DNA from: Entomomonas sp945283395
GTDB lineage: Bacteria; Pseudomonadota; Gammaproteobacteria; Pseudomonadales; Pseudomonadaceae
Assembly: GCA_946480835.1 (NCBI GenBank)
Contig: CAMLLC010000011.1
Coordinates: 1 to 64,000, forward strand
Length of the DNA stretch: 64,000 bases
Direction: 5' to 3'
The notes below the pieces were generated by a model, which was given only the letters and a program-made list of their open reading frames with translations, was not told the origin of the DNA and made no database searches. The position numbers and the translations under genes were made by a program. Below, piece after piece: positions 44,249-52,966 of the stretch (position 1 is the stretch's first letter; each line of letters starts with the position of its first letter).

Positions 44249-44974
44249 ATGAAACAATCACTACGCAATGAATATTTATCAGCTATGCAAATAACTAGAT
44301 GGGTACCTAGAGTTACGCTACCTTATGCTGCGCAATCACCAGTCAATGAAGCGCTAGCAACGATAGTTGAACCCCGTAGTGCAATAGCTAGCACACCATT
44401 AAATGCCCCAGCAAGCCAACCACCATTAGCAACAATAACCAATAAGAACACTATTTCTGCTGCCCAAGTTACTAATAATGTTGTTGAAACGAGCACAGAG
44501 ATCCCACACTTTTCACTACAGCTTATGCAAGCTGGCAATTGTTTACTACTTATAGAATTAACCCAACATAAAGTTCTGCAAATAGATGATGCTACTTATC
44601 AATTACTACGTAATATTCTAAAAGCCGCTAAATTACCTGATAGCCCTAAACTACTTGGCGAGGTCATTCATTGGCCTTTGTTTAAGCAAGTTAATATTCC
44701 GCAGGGGGTTAGACAGGCGCAAGAATTTATGCAAAGTTATATAACAACTTTTCAGGAACAACTAGTAGACACTAAATGTTTATGGTTAATAGGTCTTACT
44801 GCCATTCAAGTAGTCACTGGTTTAACAGCCCAACATCTTTATCAAGCACCTATTCTTCAATCGTTAGGCCAAACTCTACTAGCCCCTAGCCTTAATTCAC
44901 TGCTTGAACAACCACAACAAAAAGCCGCTCTTTGGCAAAGTATTAAACAACTTATTCCACTATGGCAAGTCTAA
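44249..44974 (+). CDS. holD: DNA polymerase III psi subunit (HolD-like)
   Basis: 241 residues. The N-terminus (RNEYLSAMQITRWVPR) and C-terminus (PQQKAALWQSIKQLIPLW) match the two ends of E. coli HolD (RRDWQLQQLGITQWSLR; ARAALWQQICTYEHDFF), separated here by a longer A/P/T-rich linker near residues 35-75. It lies directly upstream of rimI, as in E. coli, overlapping by 13 bp. In Pseudomonas a similarly long, divergent protein next to rimI was identified as psi. It would bridge the clamp loader and chi. Confidence 0.75.
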   Translation: MKQSLRNEYLSAMQITRWVPRVTLPYAAQSPVNEALATIVEPRSAIASTPLNAPASQPPLATITNKNTISAAQVTNNVVETSTEIPHFSLQLMQAGNCLLLIELTQHKVLQIDDATYQLLRNILKAAKLPDSPKLLGEVIHWPLFKQVNIPQGVRQAQEFMQSYITTFQEQLVDTKCLWLIGLTAIQVVTGLTAQHLYQAPILQSLGQTLLAPSLNSLLEQPQQKAALWQSIKQLIPLWQV

Positions 44975-45417
44975 CTTTTCTCAAATTTCGTAAAATGACG
45001 CTAGCAGATCTAGCCTTAGTTAACCAGTTAGAAAACGCAGCTCATTATCATCCTTGGTCAAAAAAACTATTAGCTGACGCTATCAACAGCTATGCCTGTT
45101 GGATACTTTTAGAACATCAGCAACTAGTAGGTTATGCCATTTTAAAAATCGTCCTAGATGAAGCAGAGTTACTCAATATAGTGATAGCTCCTGCTCAGCA
45201 GGGCAAAGGTTTAGGAAAAGTGTTATTGACCAAGATTATAAAAGAGGCACAACAATTAGGGGTCAAAGACTGTTTTCTAGAAGTAAGAGAAAGTAATAGC
45301 CAAGCTTATCAACTTTATGAAAAATTTGGCTTTAATGAAATAGCTCGGCGAGCAAATTATTATCCTACTCCACAAGGTTTTGAAGACGCTCTCATTATGG
45401 TCTATTCAATACTATAA
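44962..45417 (+). CDS. rimI: Ribosomal protein S18-alanine N-acetyltransferase RimI
   Basis: 151-residue GNAT enzyme that acetylates the N-terminal alanine of S18. Conserved: HPWSKKLLADA, the acetyl-CoA loop APAQQGKGLGKVLL, EVRESNSQAYQLYEKFGF and RRANYYPTPQGFEDALIM. It overlaps the end of holD by 13 bp, so translation is probably coupled. Confidence 0.95.
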   Translation: MASLTFLKFRKMTLADLALVNQLENAAHYHPWSKKLLADAINSYACWILLEHQQLVGYAILKIVLDEAELLNIVIAPAQQGKGLGKVLLTKIIKEAQQLGVKDCFLEVRESNSQAYQLYEKFGFNEIARRANYYPTPQGFEDALIMVYSIL

Positions 45418-45474
45418 GGTAGTAACTAAGTTGAGGTAATAAATTAAATATTAATAACCCTAACTTACCCTCAT

Positions 45475-45528
45475 AAAATAAAAAAAATCCCAGATTTCAA
45501 ATTTAGAGAGGGGGAGAAATCTGGGATT
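45475..45528 (-). terminator. Strong intrinsic terminator on the minus strand
   Basis: The 13-bp perfect stem at 45486-45528 followed by a run of U (T7, A, T4) toward lower coordinates. It terminates polA and/or the candidate small RNA. On the plus strand the same hairpin has no U tail after it. Confidence 0.85.
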
Positions 45529-45575
45529 CAAGCTGTTGGGTTAGGGGAAACCCAACAAAAACTAGCAATACTTAA
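45479..45575 (-). ncRNA. Candidate small RNA at the 3' side of polA (Spot 42/ErsA position)
   Basis: On the minus strand a promoter at 45581-45609 points into two clean hairpins: GTTGGGTT/AACCCAAC (8 bp, 6-base loop; 45535-45556) and AATCCCAGATTTC/GAAATCTGGGATT (13 bp, 17-base loop; 45486-45528). The second is followed by a long U run (45475-45487). The loops carry exposed C-rich segments (TCCCCT and TCTCCCCCTCTC) that could pair with GGGG/GGAG ribosome sites. It lies just beyond polA in the same direction, the location of Spot 42 in E. coli and ErsA in P. aeruginosa. Size about 95 nt. It could instead be only the polA terminator region. Confidence 0.6.
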
Positions 45576-45580
45576 TATAA

Positions 45581-45609
45581 AGGATATAAATAAATGGAGT
45601 TTACTTCAA
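45581..45609 (-). promoter_or_regulatory. Candidate promoter of the polA-linked small RNA
   Basis: Minus strand: TTGAAG (45604-45609), 17-bp spacer, TATCCT (45581-45586), predicting a start near 45575. It lies after the polA stop, so transcription can start independently of polA. Confidence 0.5.
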
Positions 45610-45682
45610 CTCTATTCGTATTATAAGAACTATCTATTACTAGAAAGTTCACTAATAACTTAAAAATGTTAGTTGAATCTCC

Positions 45683-48442
45683 CTAGTGAGCTTCATCCCA
45701 ATTATTACCAACTCCTACATCTACCTCTAAAGATACTGATAAATCAGCAGCTTGCGCCATTAATTCAGTAATTTTTACTGAAATATCTTGTAATAAATCA
45801 TCACGCACTTCTAGCACTAATTCGTCATGAACTTGTAATATGACTTTAGCCGCTAGCTTAGTTTGCTGCAACCAATCGTCAACTTTCACCATAGCTCGCT
45901 TAATTATATCAGCAGCCGTACCTTGCATTGGGGCGTTAATAGCTGTACGTTCAGCTGCTCGTCTAACATTAGCATTAGTCGATTTAATATCCGGTAGATA
46001 TAGGCGACGACCGAATATCGTTTCTACATATCCTCGCTCAGCAGCTAACTGACGTGTACGCTCCATATAAGCTAACACGCCTGGATACTTATCAAAATAT
46101 TTATCTATGTACGCCTGTGCTTCCTTTCTATCTACCCCTATTTGTTTAGCTAAACCAAAAGCGCTCATTCCATAAATAAGACCAAAGTTAATAGCTTTAG
46201 CTTTACGTCTCTGTTCGCCACTAACATTAGCTAGTGTAACACCAAACACCTCAGCTGCAGTTGCTTTATGGACATCCATACCTTGTTTAAAAGCCTCTAA
46301 CAAACCTTTATCCTGAGCTAGATGTGCCATAATACGTAATTCGATTTGTGAATAATCCGCCGCTAATAATTTATAGCCTGGCGGGGCAATAAAAGCTTGC
46401 CTAATACGACGCCCTTCTGGTGTTCTAATAGGAATATTTTGCAAATTAGGATCGCTCGACGATAACCTACCTGTCGCGGTTACTGCTTGATGATAAGAAG
46501 TATGAATACGTCCAGTACGTGGATTAATCTGTGCAGGCAGTCTATCGGTATAAGTACTTTTTAGTTTACTTAAGGTGCGATATTGCATTATAACAGCAGG
46601 AAACTCATAACCCTGTTCAGCCAACTCAGCAAGTACTGACTCAGCGGTAGAAGGTTGGCCTGTTGCTGTTTTGCTAATAATGGGTAAGCCTAATTTATTA
46701 TAAAGAATATCTCCTAATTGTTTAGGAGAACCCATATTAAAGCTATGACCTGCTAACTCAAAGGCTTTGTGCTCAAGAGTAAGCATTTTCTCACCTAACT
46801 CTTGGCTTTGGCTGAGTAATAACTTGGCATCTACTAATGCACCATTTTGCTCTATCCTTGCCAATACAGGAACCAAAGGAATTTCGATATCTGTCAATAC
46901 TTTAGCTTGACTTGGTTCAGCTTGCAGTTGTTGCCACAGGGTATTATGTAATCTTAAAGTAACATCAGCATCTTCCGCTGCATAGGGAGCAGCCTGCTCT
47001 AAGGCTATTTGATTAAAGGTAAGTTGTTTTGCGCCTTTCCCGGCAATTTGTTCAAAAGTAATAGTATGCTCATCTAAGTACTTTAGTGCTAGGCTATCCA
47101 TATCATGACGTGTCGCTGTAGAGTCTAATATGTAAGACTCAAGCATAGTATCGAAAGCTACCCCTTTGACATCTATACCGTAATGCTTAAGCACATTCAT
47201 ATCATATTTACCATGTTGCCCCACCTTGGCCTGCTGCTCATCTTCCAATAGCGGTTTTAATGCAGCTAATACTTCTTCTCTATTAAGTTGCGATGGCGCT
47301 CCCATATAATCGTGACCAACAGGAATATAAATAGCCTGATAAGGTTTAATAGCAAAAGACAAGCCAACCAATTCAGCTTGTTGGGCATCCAAGCTCGTGG
47401 TTTCTGTATCGAAGGCAAAAAGTTTAGCTTTTTTCAATAATGCTAACCAACGTTGCAGCTCTACTTGCTGAGTAATCATCTGATAATCTTTAGCTTCAGC
47501 TGGCCTAGCTTGTGTGTGCTGCAAAGGGGCACTAAACATATCAGTAGGGGCTGATTGCTTAGCTGTTTTGTTTAACAGTGGCGCTATCCAAGACTTAAAT
47601 TCTAGTTGCTGGTAAAGTGCCAATAATGCACTTTCTTGTTCTGCTTGCTTGACCAGATCATTTATGGTTAGGCCAAGTTCTACATCCGTTTTTATAGTAG
47701 CTAATTGGTAGGATAAATAAGCCATGTCTTTATGTTCAACTAATTTAGCAGCTAAGGACTTAGCTCCCCTAATAGGTAAATCGGCTACTTTATCAAGATT
47801 ATCATAAATTACTTCTAAACCACCTGCTAAACCTTGTATTAGTCCTACTGCAGTCTTTTCTCCTATGCCTGGAACACCAGGAATATTATCAGACTTATCA
47901 CCCATTAAGGCCAAAAAATCTATAATAAACTTAGGTGCTATGCCATATTTTTGCTCAACCCCTTGCGGATCTAAAGCAGTGCCTGTCATGGTATTTACTA
48001 AAGTAATACGCTCAGTCACTAGTTGCGCCATATCCTTATCACCAGTAGAAATGACTACTGCGCGCCCTGCTTTAGCGGTAGCAAGGGCTAAGGTACCTAT
48101 TACATCATCAGCCTCCACTCTATCGATGCAAAGTAATGGTAATCCTAGCGCTTTAACACATTGATGTAGCGGTTCTATTTGTACCTGTAAATCATCTGGC
48201 ATAGGGGGGCGATGGGCTTTATAATCAGCATAGAGCTGATCTCTAAAACTTCCCCCTTTTGCATCAAAAACTACCGCCATAGGGCTATCAGGGTATTGCT
48301 TTAATAAACTTTTTAACATATTAAGCACCCCTTTAATTGCCCCTGTAGGTTGTCCCTTAGAAGTAGTAAGAGGCGGCAATGCGTGGTAGGCTCGATACAA
48401 ATAAGAAGAACCATCAACCAAAACTAGTGGTGCTTGAGACAT
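45683..48442 (-). CDS. polA: DNA polymerase I
   Basis: 919 residues with all three domains: 5' nuclease (DGSSYLYRAYHALPP, about 1-290), 3'-5' exonuclease (LFAFDTETTSLDAQQ with D and E ligands; about 330-510), and the family A polymerase (LAADYSQIELRIMAHLAQD, QRRKAKAINFGLIYG, LQVHDELVLEV). It fills gaps and removes RNA primers. Starts MSQAPLVLVDGSSYLYRAYH. Confidence 0.98.
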   Translation of the reverse strand: MSQAPLVLVDGSSYLYRAYHALPPLTTSKGQPTGAIKGVLNMLKSLLKQYPDSPMAVVFDAKGGSFRDQLYADYKAHRPPMPDDLQVQIEPLHQCVKALGLPLLCIDRVEADDVIGTLALATAKAGRAVVISTGDKDMAQLVTERITLVNTMTGTALDPQGVEQKYGIAPKFIIDFLALMGDKSDNIPGVPGIGEKTAVGLIQGLAGGLEVIYDNLDKVADLPIRGAKSLAAKLVEHKDMAYLSYQLATIKTDVELGLTINDLVKQAEQESALLALYQQLEFKSWIAPLLNKTAKQSAPTDMFSAPLQHTQARPAEAKDYQMITQQVELQRWLALLKKAKLFAFDTETTSLDAQQAELVGLSFAIKPYQAIYIPVGHDYMGAPSQLNREEVLAALKPLLEDEQQAKVGQHGKYDMNVLKHYGIDVKGVAFDTMLESYILDSTATRHDMDSLALKYLDEHTITFEQIAGKGAKQLTFNQIALEQAAPYAAEDADVTLRLHNTLWQQLQAEPSQAKVLTDIEIPLVPVLARIEQNGALVDAKLLLSQSQELGEKMLTLEHKAFELAGHSFNMGSPKQLGDILYNKLGLPIISKTATGQPSTAESVLAELAEQGYEFPAVIMQYRTLSKLKSTYTDRLPAQINPRTGRIHTSYHQAVTATGRLSSSDPNLQNIPIRTPEGRRIRQAFIAPPGYKLLAADYSQIELRIMAHLAQDKGLLEAFKQGMDVHKATAAEVFGVTLANVSGEQRRKAKAINFGLIYGMSAFGLAKQIGVDRKEAQAYIDKYFDKYPGVLAYMERTRQLAAERGYVETIFGRRLYLPDIKSTNANVRRAAERTAINAPMQGTAADIIKRAMVKVDDWLQQTKLAAKVILQVHDELVLEVRDDLLQDISVKITELMAQAADLSVSLEVDVGVGNNWDEAH

Positions 48443-48847
48443 AAAATAACCCTAATCGTTAACTATTAGCTTAAATAGAATAGCGTGTATCATACCCTAT
48501 TACACCCTATTAAATAACCCACCCTTTTAGGGAGGCAGATAAGCTGTTGTTAACTGCTTTAGTTAATAAATTAGTATGTATCTAATGCTGGCAAGAGACT
48601 TGTTAAGCATTTCTGATGGTCTGCCTGTTAGAAATAATTTACCTACGCTAATGGGTCAGCAATATCAGCAACTAACACCTTAGCTGATAAGTGATATGAT
48701 AGGCTAGTTGCTTTTATTTGTAGATAAAGAGGAATTTGTAAATGAGACGCTAGTGACAGCTGCTTAAGACAATTTAAAGAAAATTTACAGCCAAAGTCCT
48801 ATAGGAGGAGCTTCCTAAACTAATACGGCTACAAGATTATAATTTGT
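48443..48847. other. Gene-free stretch between polA and anr
   Basis: 405 bp with no gene recognised on either strand. A TATGAT at about 48696-48701 and a GAGG-preceded three-codon frame (ATG AGA CGC TAG, 48741) are present but I see no evidence for a product. Confidence 0.35.
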
Positions 48848-49600
48848 TTATTTTGCAGTACACTCAATAAAATCTAGATTACCTCCCGCTAGGGACAATA
48901 ATTTATTTAACTCAAGAATGATGATTTCTTTACCCTCTGCCTTCAGTAATTCATTTTGCTGAAAGCGCGTAAACACTCTAGAAACAGTTTCAACTGCTAA
49001 TCCTAAATAATTACCTATTTCATTACGGGACATAGCTAAACGGAAATGATTGGCTGAATAGCCTCTTGCTCTGAAACGCGCTGATAAGTTAATAAGAAAG
49101 GTAGCAATACGTTCATCAGCTGTCTTTTTGGATAAAAGTAACATCATTTGCTGATCGTCGCGTATTTCTCTGCTCATAATACGCATAAGTTGCCGACGTA
49201 ATTGGGGTAATTTAACGGATAATTCATCAAGACGATCAAAGGGTATTTCACAAATAGATGTTGTTTCAAGTACTTGTGCAGAAACAGGATAAATATCGGT
49301 ATCCATTCCTGATAAACCTACTACCTCACTAGGTAAATGAAACCCAGTAATTTGTTCTTCACCTTCATCTGTTACACTAAATGTTTTTAGGCTTCCTGAT
49401 CTAACGGCAAATATAGAAGTAAATTTATCACCCTGATTAAAAAGAAACTCACCTCTTTTCATGGGGCGGCTACGTTTAACTATTTGATCTAATAAATCTA
49501 TGTCACTATGATCTAGAGATAAAGGTAAACATAACCCTATTAAACTACAATCTTTACAATGCGCTTGTAAAGGCATTCTGGCTTTAGCTGTTTCTGGCAT
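48848..49600 (-). CDS. anr: Oxygen-sensing transcription factor Anr (FNR family)
   Basis: 250 residues. The four iron-sulfur ligands are present: C15-x2-C18-x5-C24 and C117, spaced as in FNR (20, 23, 29, 122). The CRP-type fold continues to a helix-turn-helix (MSRNEIGNYLGLAVETVSRVFTRFQ) with the E--SR recognition residues. It activates anaerobic genes when the cluster is intact at low oxygen. It lies next to hemN as in P. aeruginosa. Confidence 0.96.
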   Translation of the reverse strand: MPETAKARMPLQAHCKDCSLIGLCLPLSLDHSDIDLLDQIVKRSRPMKRGEFLFNQGDKFTSIFAVRSGSLKTFSVTDEGEEQITGFHLPSEVVGLSGMDTDIYPVSAQVLETTSICEIPFDRLDELSVKLPQLRRQLMRIMSREIRDDQQMMLLLSKKTADERIATFLINLSARFRARGYSANHFRLAMSRNEIGNYLGLAVETVSRVFTRFQQNELLKAEGKEIIILELNKLLSLAGGNLDFIECTAK

Positions 49601-49755
49601 ACTACAATCCTACAATGTCCCTTTACACAAGAATACACTAATAACATGAACTGTAGTCAATAATTTATATTATTTTTTGCCTATATTCAATGTTTAATAG
49701 CTATTCTAACCTTATAATTAGCCAATCCTACGCATTATATAACTAGTATAGATAA

Positions 49756-51138
49756 TTAAATAACTCGTGAAAAACGCTGTAATAATTGTTTATTAAGATA
49801 TGCATCAAATAACATACAAACTGAACGAATTAATAACCTACCCGTATTTTGGACAATAATATCCGTTTCATCAAGTGTCAGTAATTCATCTTTAGCCATC
49901 TGTTGTAATTGAGGGAAAGCACTTTTAAAGTAATTTTTGAAGTTTATATTAAATTTTTTCTCTATCTCAGAGAAATTCACATGAAAATGACAAATAAGTT
50001 GCTGTATTACTTCGCGGCGGATACAGTCATCTTGGTTACAAATTAACCCTCTTTTACTAGCAAATTGCTCTGAATCTATAGCTGCCTCATAAGCCATAAG
50101 GTCTGTTGTATTCTGACAATATAAATCACCTATTTGACTAATAGAAGATACTCCTAAACCTATTAGGTCACAATAACCATGAGTATTATAACCTTGAAAA
50201 TTACGCCACAATGTACCTTCTTCTTGCGCGTAAGCAAGTTCATCATCAGGCAAGGCAAAATGATCCATCCCTATGTAACGATAGCCAGCGGAGGTTAATT
50301 GCTCGATCGTATTTTGTAAAATTTCTAATTTCTCAGTGGGTAAAGGTAAATCTTCAGCATGAATGCGACGTTGTGGTTTAAAACGTTCAGGTAAATGAGC
50401 ATAATTAAATACGGACAACCTATCAGGTTGTAAAGCTATGATTTCGTCAACGGTTTTAGCAAATTTAGCAGCTGATTGCTTAGGTAAGCCATAAATCAAA
50501 TCCACATTAATAGAACGATATTGCAAAGTGCGCGCCGCATCTATTACTGCTTGAGTTTGTTCAAAAGACTGTAATCTATTGACCGCAGCCTGTACATCAG
50601 TGTCGAAATCCTGTACCCCTAAACTAATTCTATTAAAACCTAAATCTCTTAACTGACCTATAGTGGTCCAATCAGCTTCACGAGGATCAATCTCTATACT
50701 AAAATCACAATCAGCATTATCAGCGAACCGAAAATACTTTTGCAAGGTCTCTACAACTTTCGTTATTTGTTCTATTGTTAAGAAGGTAGGCGTGCCGCCA
50801 CCAAAATGTATTTGCTCTACTAGTTGGCCTTTTTTCAAATATTTGCTAACTAGCCTTATTTCATTCATTAGCCTTTGGATATAAGGATCAGCGTACCCCC
50901 TATCCTTAGTAATAACTTTATTACAACCGCAGTAATAACAGATATTAGCACAGAAAGGAACATGAATATAAAGTGATAACGGTTTGTTAGCTTCTCTACT
51001 TTGTTTTAAAGCACGTAATAAATCTAATGTCCCTACCCCTTCGTGAAATTGAACTGCTGTGGGATAAGACGTATAGCGTGGCCCTGCCACATCATAACGG
51101 CGAATCAAGTCAGCATTCCAATGAATGGTATCTAACAT
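49756..51138 (-). CDS. hemN: Oxygen-independent coproporphyrinogen III oxidase
   Basis: Radical-SAM enzyme converting coproporphyrinogen III to protoporphyrinogen IX without oxygen. 460 residues with the cluster motif C63-x3-C67-x2-C70 (HVPFCANICYYC), HFGGGTPTFL, and the start RYDVAGPRYTSYPTA. GAGG precedes the ATG. A well-placed Anr site and -10 lie upstream, so it is probably induced by Anr at low oxygen. Confidence 0.97.
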   Translation of the reverse strand: MLDTIHWNADLIRRYDVAGPRYTSYPTAVQFHEGVGTLDLLRALKQSREANKPLSLYIHVPFCANICYYCGCNKVITKDRGYADPYIQRLMNEIRLVSKYLKKGQLVEQIHFGGGTPTFLTIEQITKVVETLQKYFRFADNADCDFSIEIDPREADWTTIGQLRDLGFNRISLGVQDFDTDVQAAVNRLQSFEQTQAVIDAARTLQYRSINVDLIYGLPKQSAAKFAKTVDEIIALQPDRLSVFNYAHLPERFKPQRRIHAEDLPLPTEKLEILQNTIEQLTSAGYRYIGMDHFALPDDELAYAQEEGTLWRNFQGYNTHGYCDLIGLGVSSISQIGDLYCQNTTDLMAYEAAIDSEQFASKRGLICNQDDCIRREVIQQLICHFHVNFSEIEKKFNINFKNYFKSAFPQLQQMAKDELLTLDETDIIVQNTGRLLIRSVCMLFDAYLNKQLLQRFSRVI

Positions 51139-51174
51139 TTAGAAAACCTCAAAAAACTAACCTAAAGGGCTTAA

Positions 51175-51216
51175 AGTCTAAGATTTACACCTAGTAAACA
51201 CCTTGACCTGAATCAA
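51175..51216 (-). promoter_or_regulatory. Anr-dependent hemN promoter
   Basis: Anr/FNR box TTGAC-CTGA-ATCAA at 51203-51216, one mismatch from TTGAT-N4-ATCAA. On the minus strand a -10 TAGACT lies at 51175-51180. The distance from box centre to -10 centre is 32 bp, as expected for a site centred at -41.5 (class II activation). The predicted start is near 51168, 30 bp before the hemN ATG. Confidence 0.8.
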
Positions 51217-51427
51217 ACTGAATAAGACTATAAACTAACTATAACCTTTTGTCCTCATGTAAATCAACAAGCTATGTTACAAGGCATATAAATATAATTA
51301 ATGAGCTAAATAAGTTAAACTCCTCATAACTAAGCTTAACTAATTCAGTGGATTAACTATTCATTTTATGAACTGTACTACAATTTAACATGCTATATTA
51401 TTACTCCACACATAAGATTATGTTATG

Positions 51428-51446
51428 ATCAAACAAGGTGTTTGAT
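51428..51446. promoter_or_regulatory. Inverted repeat upstream of vfr
   Basis: ATCAAAC-AAGGT-GTTTGAT, 7-bp arms, ending 34 bp before the vfr ATG. Possible operator or leader hairpin. It does not match the CRP/Vfr consensus TGTGA-N6-TCACA. Confidence 0.4.
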
Positions 51447-51480
51447 ATTAATTATTATACTGGAATAAGTGAGATTAGAC

Positions 51481-52128
51481 ATGATTGATTACAGTCATAA
51501 CCCTAAATTAAAAGGACTTACCAAAATTATCCATCACTTCAAAATCCATCATTATCCTGCGAAAAGTTGTTTAGTAAATCAAGGTGATAAAGCCAATACC
51601 CTATTCTTTATAGTGAAAGGTGCAGCAACCGTTTCTATTAAAGAAGAAAATAAAAATATGATTATTTCCTACTTAAATACGGGTGATTTTTTTGGCGAAT
51701 TGTCGCTTTTTGACCTTGATACTAAACCCGAATATACCTATCGCAACGCTAGCGTTTATACCAAAATCGAGAGTGATATAGCCGAAATCTCTTATAGCGA
51801 ATTTCATCAAATAGCTCTTCGCTATCCAGAAATACTTTATATTATCGGTCATCAAATGGCTACTAGATTACGCCAAACTACTCGAAAAGTAGCGGGGTTA
51901 GCTTTTATTGATACTGCTGGGCGGGTAGCCCGTACCTTATTAGATTTATGTAAACAGCCTGACGCTATGAGTCATCCAGACGGTATGCAAATAAGAGTAA
52001 CCCGTCTAGAAATAGGCAATCTATCAGGCTGTTCAAGAGAAATGGTTGGCAGAGTGCTAAAAGAAATGGAAGACCAAGGGCTGATTAGTGTTACGGGAAG
52101 AAACATAGTAGTTTTTGGCACTCGTTAA
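51481..52128 (+). CDS. vfr: cAMP-responsive regulator Vfr (CRP family)
   Basis: 215 residues, as P. aeruginosa Vfr (214). Cyclic-nucleotide-binding beta-roll with GDFFGELSLF, then the C-helix RLRQTTRKVAGLAF with the two threonines that contact adenine, and a CRP-type HTH (VTRLEIGNLSGCSREMVGRVLKEME). The phosphate-binding arginine is kept (R88), but the serine that follows it in CRP and Vfr is N89 here, after a 2-residue longer loop. I use ATG 51481, which matches Vfr residue 1; GTG 51469 would add four codons. It is convergent with trpC, as in P. aeruginosa. Confidence 0.93.
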   Translation: MIDYSHNPKLKGLTKIIHHFKIHHYPAKSCLVNQGDKANTLFFIVKGAATVSIKEENKNMIISYLNTGDFFGELSLFDLDTKPEYTYRNASVYTKIESDIAEISYSEFHQIALRYPEILYIIGHQMATRLRQTTRKVAGLAFIDTAGRVARTLLDLCKQPDAMSHPDGMQIRVTRLEIGNLSGCSREMVGRVLKEMEDQGLISVTGRNIVVFGTR

Positions 52129-52156
52129 GCACCATAAACCATGCCAACAAAACAGG

Positions 52157-52966
52157 TTAGCGGTTGGCCAGCTTAAAAAAATCTTGCAATTGCTGGCCAG
52201 GATTATCTGCCCTCATAAAGGCCTCGCCTATTAGAAAACTATAAATACCGTTTGCTAACATAACTTCTACATCTTGCTGAGTTAAAATACCACTCTCTGT
52301 AACCACTAACTTATCCTTTGGAATTTGCCGATACAAATCTAAAGTAGTTTGTAAATTCACGGTGAAATTATGCAAATTACGATTATTAATACCCACTAAA
52401 GGGGTAGTTAAATAAGTTAATGCCCTTGCTAATTCATGTTGATCATGAACCTCTACTAATACATCTAACTGTAATTCTTTAGCTACGTCCTCTAACTCCT
52501 GCATCTGGCTATTAGTAAGTGCAGCTACTATTAATAAAATACCATCGGCACCTATTGCGCGAGATTCAATAACTTGATAAGGATCTATCACAAAATCTTT
52601 GCGTAATACTGGTAAATGGCAAGCATTACGAGCCTGTTGCAAATAGTCTTCACAACCTTGAAAAAAATCTTTATCGGTTAAGACAGAAAGGCAACAAGCC
52701 CCACCTATTTGATAACTTTTGGCTATCTTGGCAGGGTAAAAAGCTTCTCTAATAATTCCTTTACTTGGTGATGCCTTTTTTATTTCGGCAATAATAGCAG
52801 GTTGTTTACTAGCCGCTTTTGCCATTAAAGTACGAGCAAATCCCCTAATAGGAGAAGCTTGTTTAACTGCCTGTTGTAAAATGGCTAACGGGTTTTTAGC
52901 AGAGCGCTCTGCTACCTCCTCAGACTTACGAGCAATAATCTTCTCTAAAATAGTGGGTAAACTCAT
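52157..52966 (-). CDS. trpC: Indole-3-glycerol phosphate synthase
   Basis: 269-residue (beta/alpha)8 enzyme making indole-3-glycerol phosphate. Signatures: IIAEIKKASPSKGII, VLRKDFVIDPYQVIESRAIGADGILLI, VGINNRNL and VTESGI. It is not fused to TrpF. Its ATG overlaps the trpD stop (ATGA). Last gene of the trpE-G-D-C run. Confidence 0.97.
   Translation of the reverse strand: MSLPTILEKIIARKSEEVAERSAKNPLAILQQAVKQASPIRGFARTLMAKAASKQPAIIAEIKKASPSKGIIREAFYPAKIAKSYQIGGACCLSVLTDKDFFQGCEDYLQQARNACHLPVLRKDFVIDPYQVIESRAIGADGILLIVAALTNSQMQELEDVAKELQLDVLVEVHDQHELARALTYLTTPLVGINNRNLHNFTVNLQTTLDLYRQIPKDKLVVTESGILTQQDVEVMLANGIYSFLIGEAFMRADNPGQQLQDFFKLANR

Noticed and set aside
45535..45556. Plus-strand hairpin with AGGGGA loop as an Rsm-type (CsrA-sponge) RNA
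   Set aside because: The only U-tract terminator is on the minus strand, so the transcript most likely reads the other way, where the loop is C-rich.
51428..51446. Vfr/CRP autoregulatory site
   Set aside because: The arms do not fit TGTGA-N6-TCACA; kept only as an unexplained inverted repeat.
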